Notes: generated by a model from the letters alone, not told the origin. DNA of 32,700 bases from Desulfurivibrio sp. (GCA_003605035.1 QZKJ01000096.1:1-32700); one strand, 5' to 3'; shown: positions 9,155 through 16,844, numbered from the stretch's first letter. Translations and numbers: made by a program.

Positions 9155-9285
9155 CAATTTTCCCTGAACCGCAGATGCTTTGCCGGTCCTGTCAGCCGAG
9201 ACAATTTGCCAAGAGAAGTTAATCCGGCAGGCAGCCGTCTATTCCCTTACCCCGATTCACTATAAAAATCATATGAGGAGGAAAA

Positions 9286-10188
9286 ATGAAAAAAATTGTT
9301 GTTGCTGTTTTTATCGCCTTGTCAGGTCTGTATATGATGCATGCATCCGCGGCCGAAGATGTGGTGGCGCGCATCGGCAGGAAGAGCATCACGCGTGCCG
9401 ACTTCACTCGCTGGATGGGTTACAGCAGCGAGGAGAACCGCAAGGCCCTGGAAAAGGAGCCCAAGCGCCGAGAGATGCTGCTTCGCCAGATCGTGACCAG
9501 CATGGTGATCGCGGATAAGGCCAAAAAAGCCGGCTTTGCCGAGCGGCAGGACATCAAGGAAAACATGAAGCTGCTGACCGACAACTTTCTTACCCTGCAA
9601 TATCTCGATCAGGAGGTGGCGCAGAAGGAAAAGGTCGATGAAGAGGAAATTAAGCGCTATTACGAGGAAAACAAGGCCAGATTCGAGATGCCTGAAATGG
9701 TCAAGGCCCGGCACATTCTGATCCAGGTCAAGAAAACCGCGGCAGAGGAAGAAATGAAGGCGGCGCGGACAAAGATGCAGTCAGTGCTGCAGCGGGTCAA
9801 GGCCGGCGAAGACTTTGCCAAGCTTGCCGCAGATCTTTCCGAGGACCCGGGCTCCAGAAAAAAAGGGGGTGATCTCGGCTACTTCAGCAAAGGGAAGATG
9901 GCGCCGGAGTTCGAAAATGCCGCGTTTGCCCTGCAGCCCGGCGAGGTGAGCGATATTGTCCAGACCAACTTCGGCTTGCATATCATCAAGCTTGAGGACA
10001 AAAAAGAACCTTTTCTGCAACCGGTCAGCGCTGTCCGGGAGCAGTTGCTGCACGCTCTGACCCTGGAGAAGAAGAAAAAGGCAGTGGACGCCTATGTTGA
10101 CAAGGTGGTCAAGGGGGCGGAGGTGGAGTTCTATCTTGATAAATTCTTTGATGCCAGCGGGGACCCCCACCAGCAGGTTAAAAAGTAA
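9286..10188 (+). CDS. Exported parvulin-type peptidyl-prolyl cis-trans isomerase (SurA/PrsA-like)
   Basis: This is a periplasmic folding factor that isomerises prolyl bonds of exported proteins. The 300-residue precursor has a Sec signal peptide (residues 1-23, ending ASA-A), an N-terminal helical chaperone region (about 30-130; SurA_N-like), and one parvulin domain (about 138-240) with the family motifs ARHILIQVK, DFAKLAADLSEDPGS, GGDLGYFSKGKM, FALQPGEVSDIV and GLHIIKL. The start has AGGAGG just upstream. It is monocistronic and apparently driven by an RpoN promoter. A window rich in exported cytochromes and an outer-membrane receptor gives it obvious clients, but no specific client is shown. 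Confidence 0.92.
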   Translation: MKKIVVAVFIALSGLYMMHASAAEDVVARIGRKSITRADFTRWMGYSSEENRKALEKEPKRREMLLRQIVTSMVIADKAKKAGFAERQDIKENMKLLTDNFLTLQYLDQEVAQKEKVDEEEIKRYYEENKARFEMPEMVKARHILIQVKKTAAEEEMKAARTKMQSVLQRVKAGEDFAKLAADLSEDPGSRKKGGDLGYFSKGKMAPEFENAAFALQPGEVSDIVQTNFGLHIIKLEDKKEPFLQPVSAVREQLLHALTLEKKKKAVDAYVDKVVKGAEVEFYLDKFFDASGDPHQQVKK

Positions 10189-10196
10189 GGTTGACA

Positions 10197-10352
10197 GTTT
10201 ACGGTTTACAGGCGGCGGTTAAGAAAATCATCCTGTCTTGTTTTGCTATGCGCAGAAGCTCACTGTTCCGGGTTCCGGTTTTTGCGGAAATGACGAGGCA
10301 CGGCTGCGGCGGCAGTCGAAAAGGCTTAGGTGAATGACAGAGGACCGTAAAC
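10197..10352. repeat. Inverted repeats bounding a 156-bp intergenic segment
   Basis: GTTTACGGT at 10197-10205 and its complement ACCGTAAAC at 10344-10352 bracket a non-coding segment after the isomerase gene. A related GGTTTACAGG follows the first arm. The arrangement resembles a small palindromic insertion (MITE-like), but the termini are short and no target duplication is visible. Confidence 0.25.
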
Positions 10353-10372
10353 CTTGAATCAGGCTGTTCAAC

Positions 10373-10408
10373 AAAAAAACGCAGGGCCGCTTGGCCCTGC
10401 GTTTTTTT
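10373..10408. terminator. Bidirectional intrinsic terminator
   Basis: A perfect 9-bp stem (CGCAGGGCC at 10380-10388 with GGCCCTGCG at 10393-10401, loop GCTT) has seven A residues before it and seven T residues after it. It can therefore end transcription from both sides: the parvulin gene on the plus strand and the cohesin/cytochrome operon on the minus strand, whose last stop codon is about 20 bp away. Confidence 0.92.
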
Positions 10409-10429
10409 GTGTCCATGGTGCGTGGTTAA

Positions 10430-10987
10430 TTATTTTCGTGATCTCTTCCTGAGGCCAAGCAGCCCGGCCAGTCCTGAACCAAAGAGCAGCAGAGCGCCGG
10501 GCACCGGCACCGCATTCACCGAGCCCGCGGTATAATTCACCTGGGCAAAGCCTCCGGTGGCCAACGGAAATCCCTCGGTCAGGTCCCCCAGGGTGGCGCC
10601 GGCAAGAAGATCGGAAAGACCGGGATCGAGGGCTTCAAACTTGAGGGTGGCAAGCAGGATATTGTTGCCGGTGATCGGCAACGGGAAGGCCAGGCCGGCC
10701 AGCCCATCCCCGTCCATGGTGAAGGGCGCCGGGGTCCACAGGGGGCCGATTGCCGGGGGCTCCACCAGGGAGAGTACCGAGGGGTCGAATGATACATCCA
10801 GGCCCCAGCCCAGCACCGTATCCGTGGGCATGTCAGCCAGCAGATCCACGGTAAATGTCTCGCCCACGGGCACAACGGGATCCTGCGGGGAAAAATAGAC
10901 CGTTATCGCGGCCCAGCTGCCGGCGGGCAGGCAAAGGGTGAGCCAGGCAAAAAGGGCCAGCCGGAGAAATCTCATTTTTGTTTTCAT
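10430..10987 (-). CDS. Cohesin-like secreted protein with PEP-CTERM-type sorting tail
   Basis: A 185-residue exported protein. Residues 1-27 form a Sec signal peptide ending SWAA. Residues 28-158 look like a cohesin-type beta sandwich: VPVGETFTVDLLAD, the hallmark GLDVSFDPSVLSL at 62-74, then NNILLATLKFEAL. The C-terminus has the tripartite sorting signal of PEP-CTERM-like substrates: VPVPG (160-164), a hydrophobic helix and a basic tail (RKRSRK, 180-185), which exosortase systems remove during surface delivery. Cohesins bind dockerins. The cytochrome gene 35 bp upstream on the same strand ends with a dockerin-like domain, so the two probably form a docking pair; that is inference. AAGGAG precedes the ATG. 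No exosortase gene is present in the window. Many PEP-CTERM proteins carry cohesin-like folds without proven dockerin binding. Confidence 0.8.
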   Translation of the reverse strand: MKTKMRFLRLALFAWLTLCLPAGSWAAITVYFSPQDPVVPVGETFTVDLLADMPTDTVLGWGLDVSFDPSVLSLVEPPAIGPLWTPAPFTMDGDGLAGLAFPLPITGNNILLATLKFEALDPGLSDLLAGATLGDLTEGFPLATGGFAQVNYTAGSVNAVPVPGALLLFGSGLAGLLGLRKRSRK

Positions 10988-11022
10988 TTGCTACTCCTTG
11001 TTTTGTAAAGATTTGTCATGTG

Positions 11023-13239
11023 TCACGGGGCACTGTAATAGCTGTACCAGATCTGGTAATCAACGAAGGTGACACAGCCGTCGCTGTCGTAATCGGCAGC
11101 GCCGTTATAGCCGGCCTGCCCGTCACACCTGGCGAAGGTGGCGATAAAGACGGTGTAATCATCGCCGTCCACCACGCTGTCTCCGGTGAGATCACCGGGC
11201 ACATCCGGCACCATGACGCCGATCTGCGCCGAGGCCGAGGCCATCAGTACCGGTTTGCCATGATCCGCGGCGGTCCAGATATCCGCCAGCACGTCGCCCC
11301 AGGTCTGGGAGGCGCAGAATTCATTTGATCCGTCCGTCGGACGTCTGTCCGAACAGGGGATGCTGCGGGCCCGGCCGCCGAAATCCTCGGTGGGTTCGCG
11401 GTCCATGTTGTGCAGGAACTCGACATAGATGTCGCTGAAGGTCTGGTATTTGAGTTCCGCGGTCACGTGGACCTCGCCGGTATAGCCGCCCAGATTGAAG
11501 GTGTAGGGCGTGATGTCCCAGTTCTGGCCGTCCGCATAATCGGTGTCCTTGGCGTCATGGGGAATGATGAAGGCCCCGTCGGCCATGTAGGCCGCCTTGT
11601 TGTAGCCGGCGGGCGGGATGCGGTTGTCCTTTTCGATGTTGTTCATCAGGATGAAATGGAACTCCTTGTCAAAGTGGCTGACCGTGCCATCGGGCGTGTA
11701 GACCAGGGTGCCGTCATGGGGATCACCGGTGGTGTTGTCCAGGATGTTGGTGCCGTTCAGCTCGAAGCTGTCATACCTTTCGGCGAGCACCACCGACTCA
11801 TAGACCTTGGTTTCCGGCGTCCTGAGCAGGGCGCCGGCAGGAGAAAGGGCGCCGTCCTCATAGAGGATATTGCCGTTGTCATCCCTGGCGGTGAGATGAA
11901 TCCACATCTGGCGGCCTTCGGCAAAGCCGGTGGGCAGCTTGTGGCCGGTATTGTTGGTCACCTTGACCTCCACGGTGAGAAAGCCGTTGGCCCAGCTTGA
12001 GGAGACAATCTGGATGTCAGCCGCGTCGCGCATCAGATCCTCGTTGCGCAGCCTGGCGTTCATGAAGGCATCCGTCCGGTCGGCGGTTACCCCGCTGGTG
12101 TAATCGAAAGGCGGCTCCAGCCACACCTTGTCCACCGCGCCCCAGAGGCGGTCCAGGCCGGGATAGAGCAGCCAGGTCTGGGCCCCCTCGAATTTCATGG
12201 GCTCGTGGCACTCCTGGCAGTTCACGGTGCCGCGATAGGAACTCCAGTACCACTCGGTAAAGGTGCGCTCCAGGGGATGCAGCATCGGGGTGGGCGATGC
12301 CGGGGTCTGGGTATAGATGAGCGGGTTGGTCACCTCGTGGCAGCTCCCGCAGAATTCGGCCTTCTCCTGTATATCAAACGCGACGTCGGCCTCGGCCCCT
12401 TCAAAAGGATCGTACTGGGAAACGAAATACCCGCTGTTGCCGTTGGGCTTGATGCTGCCGTCATAGTTTGAGGGGGATTTGAAATTGTCGTTGGTGCGAT
12501 GGCAGAAACCGCACTGGACCCCTTCCATATCCGTTTCGGATTCGCTGGTGAGATCAGCTGATCGCGGGGCGCCGGGCCAGCCGGGATATTCGGTGAATTT
12601 GCCGCCCCAGAACTGGCCCCGCAGATAGGGGAAATGGGGGGAGGCGGGTTCGGACCGTCCTTCCATCCAGCCGGTGGGGACGTGGCAGCGCAGGCAGATA
12701 TCAGCGGTTACCGGGATTTCCTCTTCCGGCAGCAGGGTGATGGGATTGCCCGGCACACACGGGTCCGGGGTGGCCGGTTCGTAGATTTTCAGGAAACAAG
12801 CGAGTTCCCTGGCGGTTCCCACCCCGACCAGGGCCTGCAGATCGGCGTTAAAGATGTCAAAGCCCTGGCCGGCCGCGGCATTTACCAGATTGATAAAGTC
12901 CTGGTTCGCCACGTTCATGGTGGCGAATACCGAGGGATCCCGGGCGGCATTGGCCATGGTCATGCCCTTCCAGTCATTGAACTCCTCCTGCTGGCCGCCC
13001 ACCGAGGCATGAAACTGGGGGGCGGGCATGCCATCGATCATCGGGCAGAGATCCTGGCCAGCGGCATTCAGCACCGGACCATTGGCGCAGGCATCCGGAT
13101 TGACGAGATCCAGCGGCCCGCCGAAACCCCGGGGCTGGGTTGAATCAAAATCGGAAATGTGGGGAGCGGCCTGGCTTGCCGTGGCAAAGGCGCCTGAAGC
13201 ACATAGAACCATAAGGAATTCAAACAGTTGTTTTTTCAT
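11023..13239 (-). CDS. Secreted tetraheme cytochrome c with C-terminal dockerin-like domain
   Basis: A 738-residue exported cytochrome. The signal peptide spans residues 1-24. Four CxxCH sites start at C182, C243, C297 and C341, in a region resembling the cytochrome c554 fold class. A beta-rich middle region contains NNTGHKLPTGF near residue 430, a motif common in large multiheme enzymes. Residues 682-738 form a dockerin-like pair of calcium loops: D683/T685/D687/D691/D694 and D716/D718/D720/T724/D727, each followed by an aromatic-rich helix. Start: the ATG at 13239 follows AAAGGAGAG; an upstream in-frame TTG at 13257 is less likely. It is the first gene of a two-gene operon with the cohesin-like protein. 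The enzymatic substrate, if any, is unknown; electron transfer at or outside the outer membrane is the best guess. Confidence 0.85.
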   Translation of the reverse strand: MKKQLFEFLMVLCASGAFATASQAAPHISDFDSTQPRGFGGPLDLVNPDACANGPVLNAAGQDLCPMIDGMPAPQFHASVGGQQEEFNDWKGMTMANAARDPSVFATMNVANQDFINLVNAAAGQGFDIFNADLQALVGVGTARELACFLKIYEPATPDPCVPGNPITLLPEEEIPVTADICLRCHVPTGWMEGRSEPASPHFPYLRGQFWGGKFTEYPGWPGAPRSADLTSESETDMEGVQCGFCHRTNDNFKSPSNYDGSIKPNGNSGYFVSQYDPFEGAEADVAFDIQEKAEFCGSCHEVTNPLIYTQTPASPTPMLHPLERTFTEWYWSSYRGTVNCQECHEPMKFEGAQTWLLYPGLDRLWGAVDKVWLEPPFDYTSGVTADRTDAFMNARLRNEDLMRDAADIQIVSSSWANGFLTVEVKVTNNTGHKLPTGFAEGRQMWIHLTARDDNGNILYEDGALSPAGALLRTPETKVYESVVLAERYDSFELNGTNILDNTTGDPHDGTLVYTPDGTVSHFDKEFHFILMNNIEKDNRIPPAGYNKAAYMADGAFIIPHDAKDTDYADGQNWDITPYTFNLGGYTGEVHVTAELKYQTFSDIYVEFLHNMDREPTEDFGGRARSIPCSDRRPTDGSNEFCASQTWGDVLADIWTAADHGKPVLMASASAQIGVMVPDVPGDLTGDSVVDGDDYTVFIATFARCDGQAGYNGAADYDSDGCVTFVDYQIWYSYYSAP

Positions 13240-13381
13240 TTTTCTCTCCTTTTTCAATTTTCACTTGTGATCCACATGGATCCTTTGGTCGTCAGCTGTC
13301 ATTTCGCAGGAAGAAGTGTTCATCATGCGGCTGGTTTTCCTCACCTCCTTGATTTTCCGCAGGAACTCGTTGGTGGTTAAT

Positions 13382-13402
13382 AAAAAAAGGCAGCAAAGCT
13401 GC
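13382..13402 (-). terminator. Intrinsic terminator (possible attenuator) in the leader of the dockerin cytochrome
   Basis: On the minus strand a GCAGC-TTT-GCTGC hairpin is followed by seven T residues. It lies between the Fur-like box at 13594 and the cytochrome start at 13239, so a transcript from that box must pass it. Upstream leader sequence contains competing GGCAG/CTGCC pairings (about 13410-13435). That would fit attenuation, but I recognise no known riboswitch class. Confidence 0.5.
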
Positions 13403-13593
13403 TCTTTGGTAAGCGGCGGCAGCGAAAGGCTTCTGCCCGCCTCTCGGGCCACGCGGTCACTTTGTTTCACGGCAACGCCCGGCTCTTCCGGGGCTGGAAA
13501 AACGCTGCGGCCGGCCTCCGGCCCGGATCAAGGCCGCCGCTGCCGCGGAACAGGCATGGCTGCAGAGGCTCTAATGGGGGGAGGGGGCGCCGG

Positions 13594-13608
13594 TGAAAAT
13601 AATTATCA
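13594..13608 (-). promoter_or_regulatory. Fur-like box upstream of the cytochrome/cohesin operon
   Basis: On the minus strand TGATAATTATTTTCA matches the Fur 7-1-7 consensus TGATAATNATTATCA in 14 of 15 positions. It sits in an otherwise GC-rich region. It shares a 14-base identical core with the box at 3163-3176 before the sensor kinase. The nearest minus-strand gene is the dockerin cytochrome, 355 bp downstream. No plus-strand gene starts before 14369. Confidence 0.6.
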
Positions 13609-13732
13609 CTTTGAATGTCAGGCAGTGGCTGTTTTCACCCCCGGGCTTATCTTCGTGTTGATGAATGACTGCATAAACTGTTCAGGAAAAGAATAGCAGC
13701 AAGGAAAATGCCAGAGCTTCGCGCTGACTAGA

Positions 13733-13799
13733 TGACAAGGGATATGGCGTGGTTATGCTGAGTTGATGCGTATCATTGCCCGTGGCTGACAAGGGATAT
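13733..13799. repeat. 13-bp direct repeat TGACAAGGGATAT
   Basis: TGACAAGGGATAT occurs at 13733-13745 and 13787-13799, 54 bp apart, with unrelated sequence between. It could be paired protein-binding sites about five helical turns apart or a short duplication. Confidence 0.35.
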
Positions 13800-14231
13800 C
13801 GTCCTGGAAAAGAGGAATTGGTCCAGTGGGAAGAGACGAAGGCGTCCTGACGGATAAGATTGCTAGGAAGAGAGCAAGCTTCAGAAAAGCTCCGGGGGCA
13901 GCATGTTTCCCCTGCCTCTTGCCGCATCGCGCAATACCTTCGCCATTGCCGCAGCACCCGGAGCACGTTCAGAAGAAATCCAGCTTCTGCGCGGATGTCC
14001 GGGCAAATCATGCCGGCATGACCGAGCGGGGAAAGGGTGCTTTTGTGCTTCCTCCTCCCCTGGTTGCCTCGCCCCGATCCTGTCCAGTCGGTCCATTGCC
14101 TTCTCCAGGGAGTCGGCTTTGGTGTGATATTTGCTTTCTCCCCTTCCGTGCTTTGCCTAGCAACAACCTAGATTTGCTGGTGAACGTCGTAGCGAGATCG
14201 AGAGAAAAATATTCTGGGCAAGGATGAGTGG

Positions 14232-14277
14232 TGAAATCGCCCGGAAGCCTAGCAATGCTAGGTTGAGGACGATTTCA
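14232..14277. repeat. Nested inverted repeat
   Basis: An outer perfect 8-bp pair, TGAAATCG (14232-14239) with CGATTTCA (14270-14277), encloses an inner stem CCTAGC (14248-14253) with GCTAGG (14257-14262) on a 3-base loop. It lies about 90 bp before the DUF1579 gene. There is no T-run, so a simple terminator is unlikely. It could be a regulatory RNA stem or a palindromic element end. Confidence 0.45.
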
Positions 14278-14368
14278 TCAGGAAGACGCCGCACAGGATA
14301 TTTTTAACCGATCGGAGTAGATGTTCATTTTGCAAGAGGCTCTAACATAACCCACATGGAGGAATGTC

Positions 14369-14908
14369 ATGAAAAAGGAAACAATGCAGGAAGGCGGCAT
14401 GGATATGCAGGCGATGATGGAAGCATACAGGAAGCTGGCGATTCCAGGCGTGCCGCACCGGCTGCTGGCCAGCCTGGCCGGAAGCTGGAACACCAGGTCC
14501 AGGGCCTGGATGGGACCGGAGCAGCCTCCCCTGGAGAGCGTCGGCGCCTGCGAACAGACAATGCTGCTGGACGGCCGTTACCTGCAGCAGGTGTATACCG
14601 GCGAGATGATGGGGGAAACCTTCACCGGCATCAATCTGCTCGCCTACGACAACCATACGGGAAAGTACGCCTCGGTCTGGTTCGACTCCATGAGCACCGG
14701 CCTCTATTATTTTGAGGGCAGCGCCAGCGAGGATGGCAGAACCATTACCCAGGAATGCAGCTATGACGACCCGGTCAGGGGTCCCATGACCTGGCGCAGT
14801 GTGACCAGAATTGTGGATGACAATACCATGGAGTATGAAATGTTCCTCACCCCCAGGGGAGGCAAGGAAGAAAAGGCCTCGGAGATGACCCTCACCCGCA
14901 GGCCATGA
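14369..14908 (+). CDS. DUF1579 family protein
   Basis: A 179-residue cytoplasmic protein of the DUF1579 family, a lipocalin-like beta barrel of unknown function. The visible family pattern is an opening helix (MQAMMEAYRKLAIPGVPH), then LLASLAGSWNTRSRAWMGP, then strands such as LLDGRYLQQVYTGEMMGETF, GINLLAYDNHTGKY and DSMSTGLYYFEG. GGAGG nine bases upstream supports the ATG at 14369. There is no signal peptide. The next gene is a VOC-family protein on the same strand after 101 bp; DUF1579 and VOC/PhnB-like genes are often neighbours in small stress or detoxification sets, but no joint function is known. Confidence 0.85.
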   Translation: MKKETMQEGGMDMQAMMEAYRKLAIPGVPHRLLASLAGSWNTRSRAWMGPEQPPLESVGACEQTMLLDGRYLQQVYTGEMMGETFTGINLLAYDNHTGKYASVWFDSMSTGLYYFEGSASEDGRTITQECSYDDPVRGPMTWRSVTRIVDDNTMEYEMFLTPRGGKEEKASEMTLTRRP

Positions 14909-15009
14909 TGTGCAAGGTTGCTGCGACGCTCGCCGCATCAGCAGGAAATTGCGGGCAAAGGCAAATGATCTCCTCCAGCCCGCGCAAAACCGTCTAGCAG
15001 GAGGAAGTT

Positions 15010-15414
15010 ATGCAACTTGAAACCTATTTGTTTTTCGAAGGCCGCTGCGAAGAGGCGCTTGAGTTCTACCGCGGCACGCTTGGCGCCGAAGTGACGGCGC
15101 TCATGCGCTTCAAGGAAAGCCCTGATCCGGCGATGTGCCAGCCGGGGGCTGAGGATAAGATCATGCACGCCAATCTCCGCATCGGCGATACTACCCTGAT
15201 GGCTTCCGATGGCAGCTGCACCGGACAGCCGGCCTTTCAGGGCTTTTCGCTGTCCCTGGCGCTGACCGACGAGGCCGAAGCCGGGCGCCTGTTTGCCGCC
15301 CTGGCCGACGGGGGGCAGGTGCAGATGCCCTTGACCAGAACCTTCTGGTCGCCGCTTTTTGGCATGGTGGCAGACCGTTTTGGCGTGTCGTGGATGATCA
15401 ACGTGCTTGGTTAA
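15010..15414 (+). CDS. VOC-family (PhnB/glyoxalase-like) protein
   Basis: A 134-residue protein of the vicinal-oxygen-chelate superfamily, PhnB/YjdN subgroup. Typical features are the start LETYLFFEGRCEEALEFYR, the centre KIMHANLRIGDTTLMASD, and the end FWSPLFGMVADRFGVSWMIN. Members of this subgroup are usually small dimeric proteins without proven activity; some are annotated as 3-demethylubiquinone methyltransferases, which the sequence does not support. GGAGGAAG precedes the ATG. It probably shares a transcript with the DUF1579 gene. Confidence 0.88.
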   Translation: MQLETYLFFEGRCEEALEFYRGTLGAEVTALMRFKESPDPAMCQPGAEDKIMHANLRIGDTTLMASDGSCTGQPAFQGFSLSLALTDEAEAGRLFAALADGGQVQMPLTRTFWSPLFGMVADRFGVSWMINVLG

Positions 15415-15419
15415 ACCCC

Positions 15420-15477
15420 TGACCCCTGCCGTTTCCGGCGGGACGCGCGTTTCCTGCGCAGTTAAAGAAAGGGGTCA
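15420..15477. repeat. Inverted repeat TGACCCC/GGGGTCA
   Basis: TGACCCC (15420-15426) and GGGGTCA (15470-15476) flank a short GC-rich segment just after the VOC gene, and the right arm continues as AAGTCTGCTGTTGGC. Sequences of the type AAAGGGGTCAAGTCTGCT are, from memory, common in repeats next to REP-associated Y1 transposases in proteobacteria. No transposase is present, so this would be a solitary remnant. The pair could also act as a weak terminator for the VOC gene. Confidence 0.3.
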
Positions 15478-15683
15478 AGTCTGCTGTTGGCTTTTCTCGG
15501 GAAATATTGCCGGAATATGGCGGGGCAGCCATCCTTAGAGCAGGGGAGATAACTGTGCCATTCCAGGAGCAAAAAACACGAAAACCGTGCTTCCGGCGGT
15601 GGAGTGAAGACTGGTCGGGAAGTTTGCTGCCGCTCATCTGATCTGAACAGCTCAGATGTTTTTAATAAATCGATATCCTGGTA

Positions 15684-15712
15684 TTGACAGGCACTATATT
15701 ATTTGTTAGAAA
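15684..15712 (+). promoter_or_regulatory. Candidate sigma-70 promoter for the split-Soret cytochrome
   Basis: A perfect TTGACA (15684-15689) is followed after 17 bp by TAGAAA (15707-15712) in an AT-rich stretch. The cytochrome start codon lies about 265 bp downstream, which implies a long leader. A tandem CATATAG-N3-CATATAG follows at about 15766-15782. No other gene is visible in 15478-15975. Confidence 0.4.
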
Positions 15713-15975
15713 GATGCACATTGTGGTATCTGGCGACGATGACTGGGGCTGTCGCCTGACCTCGCCATATAGTGTCATATAGAAATCGAGTTCCGGGCAG
15801 TATCGGGCAAAAATATTCCTTTTGCACCATGCCAATGATTGGCGCGGTGCAGAGTAGAGACATCTTCCTGCCGGCGGTTCAGCTGTTTCCGTATTTCTCG
15901 CGGATGAACGGGTTGAATCTGCCACTGAAACGATGCAGGAAGAAACTGCAACCTGAACAACATGGAGGAGAATTA

Positions 15976-16770
15976 ATGAAGTCAGAGGAGAAAATGGAAG
16001 GCAAGGGCGTCTCACGGCGGCAGATGATGATTGGTACCGGTGTTCTGGCGGCAAGTGCGACCATGGCCCACTTCGGCGGTTTGCTGAAATCCGCTGAGGC
16101 AAAAGGCGGCCCTACCGAAAAATGGCCATGGCCCTATGAAAAACTCGATCCTGCCAAGACCGCGGAAATCGCCTACGAAGAATGGTACCGGGTTTTCTGT
16201 GGCGCAGCAGTTATAAATAGTGTTTTCAGCCAGTTACGGGAAAAAGTCGGTGAACCGTACACCTCTTTCCCGGTGGACTCCTTCGTCTTTCTTGAAGGCG
16301 GCATGGTGGGTTGGGGCATGACATGCGGTTCCAATACCGGCGCGGCCATCGTCGCCAATCTCATCATCGGGCCGAGAATCGCCGGCGGACAGGAAGGGCA
16401 TCACATCAGTGAGGATATGTTCGAGTGGTATTCAGAGGCATCCATGCCGGTGTATATGCCGAAAAACCCCAAAGTCACCAAGGAACTGGTCAAGACCACA
16501 GCCGAATCCCCCCTGTGCCACGTTTCCGTCGGTAAATGGATGAAGGCCTCAGGGTATCCCATCGGCAGCCCGGAGAGGAAAGACAGGTGCGCACGGGTGG
16601 CAGCCAGCAACGCCTACCATCTGGTTGAGCTGCTCAACGCCTGGAAAGACGGCAAGTACGAACCTTCCAGCACCCATACGCCGGTCAAGGATTACGGCAT
16701 CACCGCCCAGATGAACTGCATGGAATGCCACGGCGACGATGTCCCCTCTGCCCCCATGGCCAAGAAATAA
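15976..16770 (+). CDS. Split-Soret-type cytochrome c, Tat-exported
   Basis: A 264-residue periplasmic redox protein related to the split-Soret cytochrome of Desulfovibrio, whose C_GCAxxG-type fold carries heme and an Fe-S centre. Residues 1-42 are a twin-arginine signal (SRRQMM at 13-18, then a hydrophobic run ending AEA). Conserved elements: FCGAAVINSVFSQL, GGMVGWGMTCGSNTGAAI, SPLCHVSVGKWM, DRCARVAASNAYHLVELLN, and the C-terminal heme site CMECH. Only this one canonical CxxCH is present, whereas the characterised protein is described as diheme, so the second heme would need a non-standard attachment or be absent. The start at 15976 is chosen for GGAGGA and the Tat motif; the frame also opens at 15772 but that extension is not signal-like. 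Tat export suits a protein that folds with its Fe-S cluster in the cytoplasm. Confidence 0.85.
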   Translation: MKSEEKMEGKGVSRRQMMIGTGVLAASATMAHFGGLLKSAEAKGGPTEKWPWPYEKLDPAKTAEIAYEEWYRVFCGAAVINSVFSQLREKVGEPYTSFPVDSFVFLEGGMVGWGMTCGSNTGAAIVANLIIGPRIAGGQEGHHISEDMFEWYSEASMPVYMPKNPKVTKELVKTTAESPLCHVSVGKWMKASGYPIGSPERKDRCARVAASNAYHLVELLNAWKDGKYEPSSTHTPVKDYGITAQMNCMECHGDDVPSAPMAKK

Positions 16771-16844
16771 TAAAAGGCGGGCCCTGTCCTGAAGCGCGAT
16801 GCGCTGAGCAGGTGAGGTTCCCGCAGCAGAGACGCAGCACCGCT

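Larger units (their letters stand above)
13610..14368. other. Intergenic region of about 760 bp, no convincing gene
   Basis: Several frames are open here but none has a ribosome binding site or a recognisable protein. The segment contains a 13-bp direct repeat (13733-13799), repeated CCTAGCAA motifs (about 14155 and 14248) and a nested inverted repeat (14232-14277). It may hold a small RNA or the remains of a mobile element; nothing decides between these. Confidence 0.4.

Noticed and set aside
8751..9157. Overlapping open frames on the minus strand between hipB and the parvulin gene
   Set aside because: Three frames are open at once, none has a binding site, and they run through the hipBA operator and the sigma-54 promoter.
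13261..13470. 69-codon minus-strand ORF just before the dockerin cytochrome
   Set aside because: GTG start without a binding site, and the frame crosses the T-tailed terminator hairpin; more likely an untranslated leader.
13403..13590. c-di-GMP (GEMM) riboswitch in the cytochrome leader
   Set aside because: The conserved GGGACGCAAAGCC-type core and its tetraloop are not present on the minus strand.
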